64,000 nt of DNA from Fischerella sp. PCC 9431 (GCF_000447295.1 NZ_KE650771.1:1476730-1540729); one strand, 5' to 3'; counted from the first letter of the stretch, positions 34,961-45,044 are shown. Numbers and translations: made by a program. The notes: generated from the sequence alone by a model not told the origin.

Positions 34961-36115
34961 ATGCGAATATTTATTAGTACTGGTGAAGTGTCTGGCGATT
35001 TGCAGGGGTCGCTCTTGGTGACAGCACTGCGACAGCAAGCTATTGCTGCTGGGTTGGAATTAGAAATTGTGGCGCTTGGTGGTGACAAAATGGCAGCAGC
35101 AGGAGCAATTTTGCTGGGTAATACTAGCGAAATTGGTTCTTTTGGTCTGTTGGAATCTTTAAGTTTTGTACTACCAACTCTGCAAATTCAGCGTCAAGCG
35201 ATCGCCTATCTGAAGGAAAATGCGCCTGACTTGGTAGTGTTGATTGACTACATGGGACCAAATCTAGGTATTGGCAATTATCTGCGCCGCCAACTACCAC
35301 AAGTTCCTATTGTATATTATATTGCTCCCCAGGTTTGGGCTTCTTCAATTAATCTTGGTAATACAAAACGAATTATTCATGTTAGTGATAAATTATTAGC
35401 TATTTTCCCTGAAGAAGCACGTTACTTTCAAGACAAAGGTGCAAAAGTTACCTGGGTAGGTCATCCACTAGTGGATCGAATAGAAAAATTTCCCAGCCGA
35501 GAAACAGCACGTAGTCAATTAGGAATTGCCAATGATGCGATCGCTGTGGCACTTTTACCAGCTTCTCGTCATCAAGAACTCAAGTATCTTCTCCCTGTAA
35601 TGTTTCAAGCAGCACAGGTAATTCAAGCTAAACTACCGCAAGTCCATCTCTGGATTCCCCTCTCACTGGAAATTTACCGTCAAAAAATAGAACAAGAGAT
35701 ACATCGGTACGGTTTACAAGCCACGGTAGTTTCGGGTCAACAACAGGAAGTGCTGGCTGCTGCTGATTTAGCACTGACTAAGTGTGGAACTGTTAATTTA
35801 GAACTCGCCTTGTTAAAAGTACCGCAGGTAGTTATTTACCGTCTCAGTCCTTTTACTTATTGGGTTGCTCGTAACATCCTCAAAATAACTTTTCCTTTTG
35901 CTTCCCCAGTTAATTTGCTGGTGATGAAAGCAATTGTGCCAGAGTTCATTCAAGAAACAGCCACGCCAGAGAATATTATTCAAGCAGCAATGGAATTTTT
36001 GCTCAACCAGGAACACCAACAACAAATACAAGCAGATTATGAAGAAATGCAACAGTCGATTGGAGAATTGGGAGTGTGCGATCGCGCAGCCAAAGAAATT
36101 TTGCAAATGCTGTAA
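34961..36115 (+). CDS. lpxB: Lipid-A-disaccharide synthase
   Basis: A 384-residue GT19 glycosyltransferase that joins two acylated glucosamine units in lipid A synthesis. MRIFISTGEVSGDLQGSLLV is the family N-terminus. LGGDKMAAAGA, LIDYMGPNLGIGNYLRRQLP, YYIAPQVWASS, VTWVGHPLVDRI, LPASRHQELKYLLPVM and LTKCGTVNLELALLKVPQVV follow in order. It closes the lpxC-fabZ-lpxA-lpxB cluster. Confidence 0.94.
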   Translation: MRIFISTGEVSGDLQGSLLVTALRQQAIAAGLELEIVALGGDKMAAAGAILLGNTSEIGSFGLLESLSFVLPTLQIQRQAIAYLKENAPDLVVLIDYMGPNLGIGNYLRRQLPQVPIVYYIAPQVWASSINLGNTKRIIHVSDKLLAIFPEEARYFQDKGAKVTWVGHPLVDRIEKFPSRETARSQLGIANDAIAVALLPASRHQELKYLLPVMFQAAQVIQAKLPQVHLWIPLSLEIYRQKIEQEIHRYGLQATVVSGQQQEVLAAADLALTKCGTVNLELALLKVPQVVIYRLSPFTYWVARNILKITFPFASPVNLLVMKAIVPEFIQETATPENIIQAAMEFLLNQEHQQQIQADYEEMQQSIGELGVCDRAAKEILQML

Positions 36116-36137
36116 GTAGTTGGGACAAGCGATTTTT

Positions 36138-36398
36138 CTAGATGAATAAAAAGAAAGCAATCAGAACAAAACTCAGAGCAATAGCGAACAAAATAGCATA
36201 TTCGACTCGGCGACTGATGATTCCGACAGCTGCAATTAAAACGATCGCCAGACTAAAAATACCAATATATTGTTCTCTTTGTAAATTTTTTGCGATCAAA
36301 GGGTCTTGTTGCTGATTATTTGGTAATGGGGTTTCTGGAATTGTTTGTGCTAGGTAGTGTGAGTTAAAACTAACTGATTCTTGTTTATAAGTTTTCAT
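36138..36398 (-). CDS. Small two-helix membrane protein, unknown
   Basis: An 86-residue protein with a soluble N-terminal 45 residues (QTIPETPLPNNQQQDPLIAK) and two close membrane helices (YIGIFSLAIVLIAAVGIISR, VEYAILFAIALSFVLIAFFL). Not recognised as a named family. It is convergent with lpxB and starts at ATG 36398. Confidence 0.5.
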   Translation of the reverse strand: MKTYKQESVSFNSHYLAQTIPETPLPNNQQQDPLIAKNLQREQYIGIFSLAIVLIAAVGIISRRVEYAILFAIALSFVLIAFFLFI

Positions 36399-36809
36399 AA
36401 GTATTGTTTTGTAATCGATTTTATTAAGACAATCAATGATTGATTTCTCAAATATTTGTCATTTCTATGTCAAACATGCATCAAGTTTATTGTTGATGAA
36501 TTATTTTAATATCAACCTTTGGGGAGATTCTGAACAAAACAAAGACGTTTTGTATCTGTCAAAGCACATGCAAATTCAAGCACTTGCCATTGCAAGGCTT
36601 CGTGCATTGTTTTCAGTTGCTCAATCACTTTGTTTAAGATAGATGTATCTATCTTGCGTTTTGCTCTAATCTTCTAAATTTATTTTAGTTGGGCTGTGGT
36701 TAGTTGCGGACTTGCAATCACCAATTTACAGGCTCAATTTAGTTGTGCGAATACACTTGCACATCAACATCAATATTAAAGATCAGAAAGAGACGGCTAG
36801 AAGCTAATA
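36399..36809. other. Intergenic region, no gene supported
   Basis: A 411-base stretch. A 68-codon plus-strand frame at 36436 exists but has no recognisable features. GCACTTGCCATTGCAAGGC is a partial inverted repeat. No confident feature was seen. Confidence 0.4.
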
Positions 36810-39485
36810 TCAAACAGATAAACCATCTTGATTTTCCTTCCTACTAGTCTTTGGCTTTCTAATTTTTGAGTTAATTGATGAGGTACTAGCTGACTCAACA
36901 TTTTCTGACAAATAGTGATTGAAATCAGAATTTTCTGATGGAGAATTAATTAAGCTAACATTTTCAGTATTAGGCTCGTGATTTTCCTGATTTTCTTGGC
37001 TTGCAAGTTTTCCCAGATACTTGAGTCGTTGTACATCAAGTCTAAATTGTTTGTAATCATCTACGCGCTCCCCTAAATTAACATGAAGCTTATAATCATT
37101 CCGGATACCTCCTATACCTTTTCTAATTTCATCACTATCAAAACTGTCATCCATAAGTAGTAATGCTTCCAATTTGTCCAAAAATTCTACGACATCTTCT
37201 CGGTTAGCACCAATTGGATGATTAGTAAAGAAGCTCTCCTCAAGATCCTTAACTTTTGTGGAAGCTTTCTCTCTAGTGCGTTCTAGTTCTGCTATTGACT
37301 TTCTTTTATCAAGTTCTCGAAACAAGATTTTAAAGTTATATTCAAATTTCTCTAACGCCTCAATATATTTTAAATCTTTGGTTTCATCTTTTTTTAATTT
37401 ATTAACAACCTCAATCACATTTCGCGCAAAGCCAATTTTCTCAAGATGAGGTAGTTCTTTTGAACATGCTTGAACACAAGCATTTACTGCATCAAACATT
37501 GTTTCACCTGATTCGACTCTTTTATCAACTTCATTTTCTGTAATATCTCTGATATCACGTTCTCTAACACCACATATCTCTGAAGCATATTTTTGAGCAG
37601 CCATTACACTAATTGGTACTGGTATTAAATCTTCCACTTCAGGACTTACAAGGTTTTTAGGAAAGTTTACACCTAGACTAGCTAAATCACCAACTTGAAG
37701 GACAAATTCTTTTTTAAGTGGAGGCTTTTTTCGTGGCCCATAACCTTTTTCTGTTAATTCTTTTTTAGCTTGATTACCTGCTTGATCACTGTCTAAGAAA
37801 ACAATCACTGCTGGTTGTTCTGAGTCACGTCCACGAGCTAGATAAGTCAAGTAAGGAATACTGGTTGTTCCTCCAGCAGGAACAATAGTAATTTCATTAA
37901 GGTCAATAGATTCACGCTTAGAACTAATACCAAAGGTACGCAAATATGTTGATGCTCCTGCAATAAGTACTTGGTCTACAGGACCTTCTACCATTAAGTT
38001 GCAATTGCTTATATAAACAGTCTCAGCTACGAATGCTCCAAATGCAGAACGGAGCGGCTCATAATGATTTTGAGATACACTTTTAACTATACGAGTTCCT
38101 TCATAGTCACTTCCTTTTTCTAGAACACGAATGCGTTCAGCATGATTTTTATCGATTAGGAAAGGTGAGTGAGTCACATATACTACTTGAGATGCTGGTT
38201 TATCATCTTCTGCACTTGCGACTTCCTCAAATATTTTAAGTAGATCTTGCTGTGCCATATTGGATAGAAAAGCATCTGGCTCATCCATTAAAAGAATTTC
38301 AGGAACATTATTTGGTGGTTGATAAGCTCTGTGTTGAATGAAGTAACTCAGAAAATACTTTAATCCACTACTACGTTCTTCAAAGGAATATTTGGTTCCT
38401 GTTCTATCGAGTATAGTGAACTCAATGTTATGATCCTTAGTTGACATCAATATGCGAAACTTGCTGTCTTGAGCCCAGTAATTTGGAAAGTTTAAATTTG
38501 CTGATAATTGTCTATTCATTTTATCTACCAAAGCTTGTGTAAAGCCTAAATCGTTTGCTTCCATTGAATTAGCAAGGTCTAGCAAACTTTCAAACTTAAT
38601 TCCAGCGATTTTACATAGTAGATCATATGTAAGATTAATTTCTTCTTCTGCTTTTTCTCTATCTTCTTCAATTAAATTACTATCAACATTAGACAAAACA
38701 TTAATAATTTCCTTTATTATTTTATTGGATTTAGATTCAGATTCATTAGTGCTATATGGATTTTTATTTTGCGTAAATATCTCAGGACTTATATAAAATT
38801 CATCTATTAATTTACGGATTCTTTGACGTTGAGTATTTGAAAGAATTTCATACCTAGTGCAATTAACTTCACCCCTTACTTTTTGAACTAGCTTTTGAAT
38901 TGGTATGCTTGAGGGAAGTGCTACATTGCTTTTGAGCCTACGAGTGCCTGGTAGTATTTTTCTAATCTCTTCTATATTTTTGGAATTTACTTGATAGAAA
39001 GAATATTTTCCCTCTCCTTCGGGAAGATATATCGTTAATGAGTTTCCATGATTTCTGAAGAGAAAAAATTTATCAAATGAACGACTTGGGGGAATATCAG
39101 ATATTTTTATAATACGTTCACATTCTGTCTTAGATACACAAGACCACTCTGTACCAAAATCAGGTAGACGGTTTTGCTCAGAAGTTACGAGAAAACGTTC
39201 CGAGTAACGACAAAAATCTCTTGAAGAAATAGGTTGATCTTTGTAATCGTAACCTGTAATTGCTTTTTCAATAGCACTTAAAAGATGAGATTTACCTGAT
39301 TCGTTTGCTCCTACAACGGCTGTAATTTTTTGATCTATTGGTATTTGGATGTAGGGATACCACATTTCTGTATCATCGACTGTAATTTTTTCCCAAGGCT
39401 TCTTTTGAACTTTAGAATTATTCTGTCTCATGTAATCAACATTAAACGATTTATAAAACCTGATGAAAACGGATTCTAGACGCAT
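36810..39485 (-). CDS. OLD-family ATP-dependent nuclease (AAA plus TOPRIM)
   Basis: An 891-residue protein. The ATPase half has Walker A VVGANESGKSHLLSAIEKAI near residue 57 and Walker B EILLMDEPDAFLSN near 397, with VVYVTHSPFLID as the H-loop. The TOPRIM half has NLMVEGPVDQVLIAGAS near 498 (catalytic Glu) and AVIVFLDSDQAGNQAKKE near 560 (DxD). This is the layout of OLD/GajA-type nucleases, some of which act against phage. No GajB-like helicase or reverse transcriptase flanks it, so it looks like a solitary OLD enzyme. It is AT-richer than its neighbours, which fits transfer. The last 120 residues are a charged coiled-coil and Ser-rich tail not recognised. Confidence 0.8.
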   Translation of the reverse strand: MRLESVFIRFYKSFNVDYMRQNNSKVQKKPWEKITVDDTEMWYPYIQIPIDQKITAVVGANESGKSHLLSAIEKAITGYDYKDQPISSRDFCRYSERFLVTSEQNRLPDFGTEWSCVSKTECERIIKISDIPPSRSFDKFFLFRNHGNSLTIYLPEGEGKYSFYQVNSKNIEEIRKILPGTRRLKSNVALPSSIPIQKLVQKVRGEVNCTRYEILSNTQRQRIRKLIDEFYISPEIFTQNKNPYSTNESESKSNKIIKEIINVLSNVDSNLIEEDREKAEEEINLTYDLLCKIAGIKFESLLDLANSMEANDLGFTQALVDKMNRQLSANLNFPNYWAQDSKFRILMSTKDHNIEFTILDRTGTKYSFEERSSGLKYFLSYFIQHRAYQPPNNVPEILLMDEPDAFLSNMAQQDLLKIFEEVASAEDDKPASQVVYVTHSPFLIDKNHAERIRVLEKGSDYEGTRIVKSVSQNHYEPLRSAFGAFVAETVYISNCNLMVEGPVDQVLIAGASTYLRTFGISSKRESIDLNEITIVPAGGTTSIPYLTYLARGRDSEQPAVIVFLDSDQAGNQAKKELTEKGYGPRKKPPLKKEFVLQVGDLASLGVNFPKNLVSPEVEDLIPVPISVMAAQKYASEICGVRERDIRDITENEVDKRVESGETMFDAVNACVQACSKELPHLEKIGFARNVIEVVNKLKKDETKDLKYIEALEKFEYNFKILFRELDKRKSIAELERTREKASTKVKDLEESFFTNHPIGANREDVVEFLDKLEALLLMDDSFDSDEIRKGIGGIRNDYKLHVNLGERVDDYKQFRLDVQRLKYLGKLASQENQENHEPNTENVSLINSPSENSDFNHYLSENVESASTSSINSKIRKPKTSRKENQDGLSV

Positions 39486-39761
39486 AGATTTTTGAGTTTT
39501 TAATTTTTATATACGCTTACTATATATCTAATACGCATATTGTGCAATTTTTAACAAAGTATTTTGATCTAAAAAATTATGTCTCAGAATTATCTAAAAA
39601 GACCCAAAGGTAAATATGAATATTTACAGGTTTAACTTAGACACCTTATTTTTTTACCGTTTTCAATCAATTTATGTATCTCATCAATTAGATTGGCTTA
39701 ACCTTCTCTTAAACTAATTAATATCTTCTGAAATCTAATTTAAGGGTGGTCTACGATCGCC

Positions 39762-41480
39762 ATGTTAAAAAATAAGGTTATCTCCCTGCGACTACCAGGG
39801 TTGAAACGGTTACTGTCTTACCAGCGAGCATGGTTACGAGGGGATGTGCTAGCGGGTATAACAGTGGCTGCTTATTTAATTCCCCAGTGTATGGCTTATG
39901 GGGAGTTAGCAGGGGTAAAACCTGTTGTAGGATTGTGGGCAATTATACCACCAATGATAATTTACACTCTGTTTGGCTCATCACCTCAACTCTCGGTAGG
40001 ACCAGAATCAACAACAGCAGTGATGACATCGGCTGCGATCGCTCCTTTGGTAGCAGCTAATGATACTAATTACCCTATTCTCGCTTCTCTGCTGGCTTTG
40101 ATGGTGGGAATAGTCTGCATAATTGGTTACATTGCCCGTCTGGGTTTTCTGGCAGACCTCTTATCCAAACCAATCTTGATTGGGTATATGGCAGGGGTTG
40201 CTGTGATTATGATTACGGGTCAACTTGGTAAAATTAGCGGTATTGATATTGAGGCAAACACTGTTTTTGGACAAGTTAGAGAATTTCTCAGCAGGCTGGA
40301 TCAAATTCACTTACCAACTTTGATTCTGGCAGTTCTTGTCTTATTTTTCTTATTCTTTATTCAAAATCGCTTTCGCAATGCACCCGGCCCTTTGCTAACG
40401 GTGTTACTAGCAACGGCTGCTGTCACACTATTTCATCTGGATCACTGGGGAGTGGCTGTTGTGGGGCAAATCCCAGCTGGCTTGCCTCATTTTGCCTTAC
40501 CCAAGGTTTCAGTGCAGGAACTTTTACCACTAGTAGCATCGGCGATTGGGATTGCGATCGTTGGTTATTCGGATAATGTACTGACGGCACGGGCATTTGC
40601 TACGCGCAATCACTATAAAATCAATGCAAACCAAGAACTATTGGCGCTAGGAACCTCTAACTTGGGAAACGGATTGATGCAAGGTTTCCCAATCAGTAGC
40701 AGTGGTAGCCGTACTGTAATCGGTGACTCATTGGGAAGCAAGACACAGATGTTTTCCTTGATAGCGTTGGTTGTGGTTGTCTTGGTGCTGTTGTTTTTGC
40801 GGCCGTTATTAGCACAATTTCCGAAAGCAGCACTGGGAGCAATTGTGATTTATGCTGCTACCAAACTAATTGAAATCCGAGAATTTTTGAGGTTGGGAAA
40901 ATTTCGCCGGAGTGAGTTATTGCTGGCTTTGATCACAACGCTTGGGGTTCTGTTGACAGATATTCTGGTTGGCGTTGCTGTAGCTGTGGGTTTGTCAGTA
41001 ATTGATTTGTTTGCTCGCGTAGCACGTCCACATGATGCAGTTTTAGGAGAAGTACCAGATTTACCAGGATTACACGATATCGAAGATTGGGAGAGAGCGA
41101 AGACCATTCCAGGATTAGTAATTTATCGCTATGATGCTCCCCTATGTTTTGCCAACGTGGAACATTTCAAAAGACGCGCATTGGAAGCTATAGAAGCGGA
41201 AACAACTCCAGTGGAGTGGTTTGTGCTGAACACCGAAGCAATTGTGGAAGTTGATATTACTGCCATTGACACAATTGCAGAATTGCAAAGTGAACTAGCC
41301 ACCAGAGGTATTACCTTCGCTATGACGCGTGTAAAACGGGATCTCTATTTACAGCTAAAGCGATCAGGATTATTGCAGAAGATAGGAGCTGAACATATAT
41401 ATTTGACTATACATACAGCGATCGCAGGATTTGCAGCACGCGATCGCCATTCTTACAATATACTCAACGATAAAGAATAG
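39762..41480 (+). CDS. SulP-family anion transporter with STAS domain
   Basis: A 572-residue inner-membrane transporter. The SulP signature is clear in the N-terminal half: RGDVLAGITVAAYLIPQCMA, YTLFGSSPQLSVGPESTTAV and LSKPILIGYMAGVAVIMITG; the second half has FPISSSGSRTVIGDSLGSKT. About 14 segments, then a C-terminal STAS domain (PGLVIYRYDAPLCFANVEHF, WFVLNTEAIVEVDITAIDTI). Substrates of this family are sulfate, bicarbonate or other anions; the sequence alone does not say which, and I do not see strong reason to call it BicA. Confidence 0.88.
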   Translation: MLKNKVISLRLPGLKRLLSYQRAWLRGDVLAGITVAAYLIPQCMAYGELAGVKPVVGLWAIIPPMIIYTLFGSSPQLSVGPESTTAVMTSAAIAPLVAANDTNYPILASLLALMVGIVCIIGYIARLGFLADLLSKPILIGYMAGVAVIMITGQLGKISGIDIEANTVFGQVREFLSRLDQIHLPTLILAVLVLFFLFFIQNRFRNAPGPLLTVLLATAAVTLFHLDHWGVAVVGQIPAGLPHFALPKVSVQELLPLVASAIGIAIVGYSDNVLTARAFATRNHYKINANQELLALGTSNLGNGLMQGFPISSSGSRTVIGDSLGSKTQMFSLIALVVVVLVLLFLRPLLAQFPKAALGAIVIYAATKLIEIREFLRLGKFRRSELLLALITTLGVLLTDILVGVAVAVGLSVIDLFARVARPHDAVLGEVPDLPGLHDIEDWERAKTIPGLVIYRYDAPLCFANVEHFKRRALEAIEAETTPVEWFVLNTEAIVEVDITAIDTIAELQSELATRGITFAMTRVKRDLYLQLKRSGLLQKIGAEHIYLTIHTAIAGFAARDRHSYNILNDKE

Positions 41481-41486
41481 GTTCCT

Positions 41487-41882
41487 TTATGGTGAAAAGC
41501 GAGATAGTATTGCTTTTGTTTTTAAAATACAAATTTTGACAATCGCCTCTACTATTTCCTTCTGATCCCCTTGCAAATTGAGTTTGTCTAGTGCTTGCTG
41601 AAAATCATCACCAGAACGTAAGTTGTGAGTCAATTCAGTCAGTTGAGATGAGTCCAAAACTTTTTGAATTTCTCGATTACGCCGTTGACGTACTGCTTGA
41701 AGTTGTTGCCGTACTTGCGGGGTAAGATTTACTTCTGAGGATGATTTCGCTGTTATGGCAATAGTCACAGCAGAGTTTGTATAGAAATTAGCCGAGGAAG
41801 CTAAAGCCCTTTTCGGTGATAAAACAAAAAGTAGAAAAATTATACTGAAGATACATAGAAACTTAGTAAATTTGAGCGTCAT
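41487..41882 (-). CDS. Small secreted helical protein
   Basis: A 131-residue protein with signal peptide LKFTKFLCIFSIIFLLFVLS followed by PKRALASSA. The mature part is helical (VNLTPQVRQQLQAVRQRRNR EIQKVLDSSQLTEL, in two pieces) with an LTPQ-type motif reminiscent of the Spy/CpxP periplasmic chaperone fold, but the match is only a pattern. It ends close to the SulP gene in convergent orientation. Function not assigned. Confidence 0.5.
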   Translation of the reverse strand: MTLKFTKFLCIFSIIFLLFVLSPKRALASSANFYTNSAVTIAITAKSSSEVNLTPQVRQQLQAVRQRRNREIQKVLDSSQLTELTHNLRSGDDFQQALDKLNLQGDQKEIVEAIVKICILKTKAILSRFSP

Positions 41883-41944
41883 ATTGAAAAATTTTTACTT
41901 GTTAGTAGTTAGTGATTAATAATTTCCCAATCCCCCATCACCAC

Positions 41945-42916
41945 TTAACCTGATTTTTTTATTTTATTAATCTGTCTTTGCAATTCTTCAATTTTTCGCT
42001 GTAATTTTTCGACTTCTGAGTTTTGGGTAGCATTTTCTGTTGCTTTCACATCTACCGATCCCGATGCAGGCGATCGCACATAATTTCCTTGCTTGATTTG
42101 CTGATATTCTGCTGATACTGCCCACTCCTGTAGATAACGCAAGCGTTCTACAGGAAAAGGATGGCTCAACATCTCGCTTTGAGCGCCACTGTAAACCAAA
42201 AATTTATAGACTTGATTTAATTCATCTTCATCAAGCACCTGATAATTTTCTGACTGAATAATTAATTCTTTTAAACTACATTCATTGGCATATTTTATAC
42301 TGCCACCCGTGCTTTTCATAATTGATGTCATCACGGTATTTAAGTCATCTGCTAATAATAATGCCGCTCGATCTGCTGATAACTCTGCTTTTCGTCGCCA
42401 TTCAAAAAAAGCATAAATTAATGCTGGTGTAGCAAAATTACCAATACCAAAAGTAAATCTGCTCAGGGCAGAAGCAGCACTCATCGCCCCCATCGCCATT
42501 TGAATTAAAATAGTATGACCACATTTAATATGCCCCAGTTCATGGGCTAGCACCGCCCTAATTTCGGCTTCGTTTAGTAAATCTAAAATCCCTGTATTTA
42601 TGACTATATAAGGATGCTCTTGCCCTAGCGCATAGCTATCAGCTTGGGGATTTTGTGAAACAAACAGTGCTGGTTCTGGATAAATATCCAAATCTCGCAC
42701 ACATTGGCGAAAAATCTGGTAAATAGTGGAGTATTGACGAGGCCCAACTTGGATGGTGTTACCCATTAGATAAATTAACTGGGGGCGCTCGTAGATAAAT
42801 TCCATCAGTTTACGGGCGACTAAATCAAATCCCGGTAAACTACGCAAGGCTTGTTCAGCTTGCCGATCCAGGGGGTGTCTAAAAGCTTCGCTGGAAATTC
42901 CTGTATAAGTTGCCAT
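41945..42916 (-). CDS. M48 family metalloprotease
   Basis: A 323-residue protein. EIRAVLAHELGHIKCGHTIL contains the zinc-binding HELGH, with the third ligand presumably the Glu in WRRKAELSADRAALL. Conserved LVARKLMEFIYERPQLIYLM at the start and HPFPVERLRYLQEWA near the C-terminus fit M48 peptidases of the HtpX/Oma1 group. One or two weakly hydrophobic stretches follow the HELGH. The tail (EVEKLQRKIEELQRQINKIK) is a coiled coil. Substrate unknown. Confidence 0.85.
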   Translation of the reverse strand: MATYTGISSEAFRHPLDRQAEQALRSLPGFDLVARKLMEFIYERPQLIYLMGNTIQVGPRQYSTIYQIFRQCVRDLDIYPEPALFVSQNPQADSYALGQEHPYIVINTGILDLLNEAEIRAVLAHELGHIKCGHTILIQMAMGAMSAASALSRFTFGIGNFATPALIYAFFEWRRKAELSADRAALLLADDLNTVMTSIMKSTGGSIKYANECSLKELIIQSENYQVLDEDELNQVYKFLVYSGAQSEMLSHPFPVERLRYLQEWAVSAEYQQIKQGNYVRSPASGSVDVKATENATQNSEVEKLQRKIEELQRQINKIKKSG

Positions 42917-43067
42917 AATTTAGGGTAGTTGGTCAGTTAACAGTTAACAGTTAACAGTTGTCAGTTATCGATTATTAGTCTGATGACTGGTCACTGATAA
43001 CTGATAACTGAATAATATAAGTGGGGCTATTACAAGCAAAAATCACTTTGTATGGGATGAAAAGCGT

Positions 43068-44603
43068 GTGATTGAGGCAGAAGTTCATTTATCATTACAT
43101 AACTTCCTGCGATCGCAGGCGGGTTTCCCAACGTGGCCCCATCATTTAACGATGGCACGGTTGGTTGCACGCGCCCTGCGCTTGGGACGTAGCGCCCTGA
43201 TTCAAGTGGGTGCGGCTTGCGGCTATCAAGGACGATATCGTACAAGTTTTGTAGCATCGGCTTTGATGTGGTACGGGCCTGTGATTATCGTTGCTCCTGA
43301 AGTTGTGCAGCAACGTCTTGTAAAAGTGGAAATTCCTCGCCTACAGCAATGGCTGGGAATTAATAAGTCAATTCGGACAGGTGATGTCTGGCCAGGTAAT
43401 GACTTTCAAGGACTGTTTTTAACTTCTCCTCAAGCTTGGTTAAAAGCACAACTAACACCCAAAGATAATTTTCCAGCTGGTATTCCGACAATTATTGATG
43501 GTGTAGATGATTTAGAAACTTGGGTGCGCGATCAACTCACTATCACTTGGGAAGCGCAAGATTGGGATCAATTGATCCTTGCCTACCCGCACATTGCTGA
43601 GGAGATTCGCTCTGTACGAGCAAAACTTACACACGAACTATTTCAGCATCCTGCAAATCCTTATGAATGTTATTTGATTTCTCAAGCAGAAACAGAATTG
43701 TTGAACTCTCTATATTCAGATTTAGATATAGATGCTCTCCCCGATACGTGGAAACAGTTTTGGCAACAATTCCAGCACTCTTTTACTTCCTCTACTCTTC
43801 TGTGGGCTACTATTAGTCGTCGCCAAGGTTTATTTTCTTTACATAGCGCTCCGATTGAGATAGCAGAAATACTGACGCCGGTGTGGCAACGTCAACCTGT
43901 GGTATTAATTGGTAGTTCCTTAGAACCGGAAACCGAGGCTCCTATTTTTCGCCAACACCTTGGTTTAGATGAGGAGTTGACTTGTTTAAAGTTCTCGGAT
44001 AGCCAAACTGAAGCGATTCAACTTTATATACCGTATCAGTTGCCCTTACCAAATACTCCAGAATTTCAAGCAGCATTTATTCATAAAGTGCGGGCATTAG
44101 TCTGTCTGAGTGCGACATCACCAGGATTAACAGTGGTGTTGGTGGGAGATGTGCCATTAAAGTCCCAAGTGGGAGCAATTTTAGCTGCGGAATTTGGTTC
44201 ACGAGTCCAAGTAGAAAAAACTTGTTTGGATGAAAATGGGATTTTAATCAGTGGTTGGGAATTTTGGCGAGAACATCAAAGAGTTTTACCTGCACCACAA
44301 TTGCTTGCGATCGCGACTTTACCTTTACCATCTTTGGAACATCCATTGGTAGCCGGAAGAGTTGCCCATTATAAGCGATCGCATCAAGACTGGTTTCGTT
44401 TATATTTATTGCCAGCTGCTTTAAACGAATTACAAAGAGCGATCGCTCCAGCCAGAGAAAGTCAAGGTGTTGTAGCTTTACTCGATAGTCGAGTTGTCAG
44501 CCGTAGCTATGGCGCTCAAATATTAACAGCACTCAGTCCTTCAGCACGTATTAACTATCTTGATCCGAGCTTATTTTCTCAACCGAGTGAGGACGAATCA
44601 TAA
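43068..44603 (+). CDS. DinG/XPD-like helicase with degenerate motifs
   Basis: A 511-residue protein that aligns in order with DinG-type helicases but has lost key residues. Where Walker A should be is IQVGAACGYQGRYRTSFVAS, without a GKT/GKS. IPTIIDGVDDLETW replaces the DEAH box. Near the end LLAIATLPLPSLEHPLVAGR, DWFRLYLLPAALNELQRAIA, PARESQGVVALLDSRVVSRS mirror the DinG C-terminus, but the QxxGRxxR arginine motif is missing. It may be a non-catalytic DinG relative. It starts at GTG 43068. The family comparison is from memory and by eye. Confidence 0.65.
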   Translation: MIEAEVHLSLHNFLRSQAGFPTWPHHLTMARLVARALRLGRSALIQVGAACGYQGRYRTSFVASALMWYGPVIIVAPEVVQQRLVKVEIPRLQQWLGINKSIRTGDVWPGNDFQGLFLTSPQAWLKAQLTPKDNFPAGIPTIIDGVDDLETWVRDQLTITWEAQDWDQLILAYPHIAEEIRSVRAKLTHELFQHPANPYECYLISQAETELLNSLYSDLDIDALPDTWKQFWQQFQHSFTSSTLLWATISRRQGLFSLHSAPIEIAEILTPVWQRQPVVLIGSSLEPETEAPIFRQHLGLDEELTCLKFSDSQTEAIQLYIPYQLPLPNTPEFQAAFIHKVRALVCLSATSPGLTVVLVGDVPLKSQVGAILAAEFGSRVQVEKTCLDENGILISGWEFWREHQRVLPAPQLLAIATLPLPSLEHPLVAGRVAHYKRSHQDWFRLYLLPAALNELQRAIAPARESQGVVALLDSRVVSRSYGAQILTALSPSARINYLDPSLFSQPSEDES

Positions 44604-44684
44604 GTGCATGGTGGATAGGTATTCGATTGAATGAGAATATATCATCTGTGCTAACATTTTAGACTTTAGTCGTAGGTGAACCAA

Positions 44685-44903
44685 ATGGGTGAAGCAAAAC
44701 GTCGTAAAGAAGCACTCGGAGAACAATACGGTCAACCCCAACAAGAACGCATTATGCCTTGGGTTCCGATCACAAAGTCACAAGCAGAACTTTTTGTAAA
44801 ATGGACTACTCGTGGTGCTTGGATTGGCATTGGCGTTATGGTTGCAGCTTGGGTGACAATTCGTTTTATTGGCCCGGCTTTCGGCTGGTGGCAAGTAGTT
44901 TGA
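44685..44903 (+). CDS. DUF2839 family small membrane protein
   Basis: A 72-residue cyanobacterial protein with a positively charged start MGEAKRRKEALGEQYG and a single C-terminal membrane helix in TTRGAWIGIGVMVAAWVTIR ending FGWWQVV. The longer frame from GTG 44676 is unlikely because AGGTGAA lies just before ATG 44685. DUF2839 has no assigned function. A terminator follows. Confidence 0.8.
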   Translation: MGEAKRRKEALGEQYGQPQQERIMPWVPITKSQAELFVKWTTRGAWIGIGVMVAAWVTIRFIGPAFGWWQVV

Positions 44904-44933
44904 ACCAGCAAATTAAACTATTATTTCAATTTA

Positions 44934-44970
44934 AAGATAGATCGAATGACCGATCTATCTTTTATTTTTT
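44934..44970 (+). terminator. Intrinsic terminator after the DUF2839 gene
   Basis: GATAGATCG pairs with CGATCTATC and is followed by TTTTATTTTTT. It is 30 bp past the stop. Confidence 0.85.
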
Positions 44971-45044
44971 ATACTAATATCTGCAATATACTCAGAAAAT
45001 TTATTTAGATAAAATCCATTCTACTGTGCGATCGCTGTTTAATA

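Noticed and set aside
36436-36642. 68-codon plus-strand frame after lpxB
   Set aside because: No Shine-Dalgarno site, no hydrophobic or domain pattern, and low-complexity content; treated as chance.
39762-41480. Calling the SulP transporter a bicarbonate transporter (BicA)
   Set aside because: The sequence is a generic SulP-STAS protein; no feature seen that separates bicarbonate from sulfate transport.
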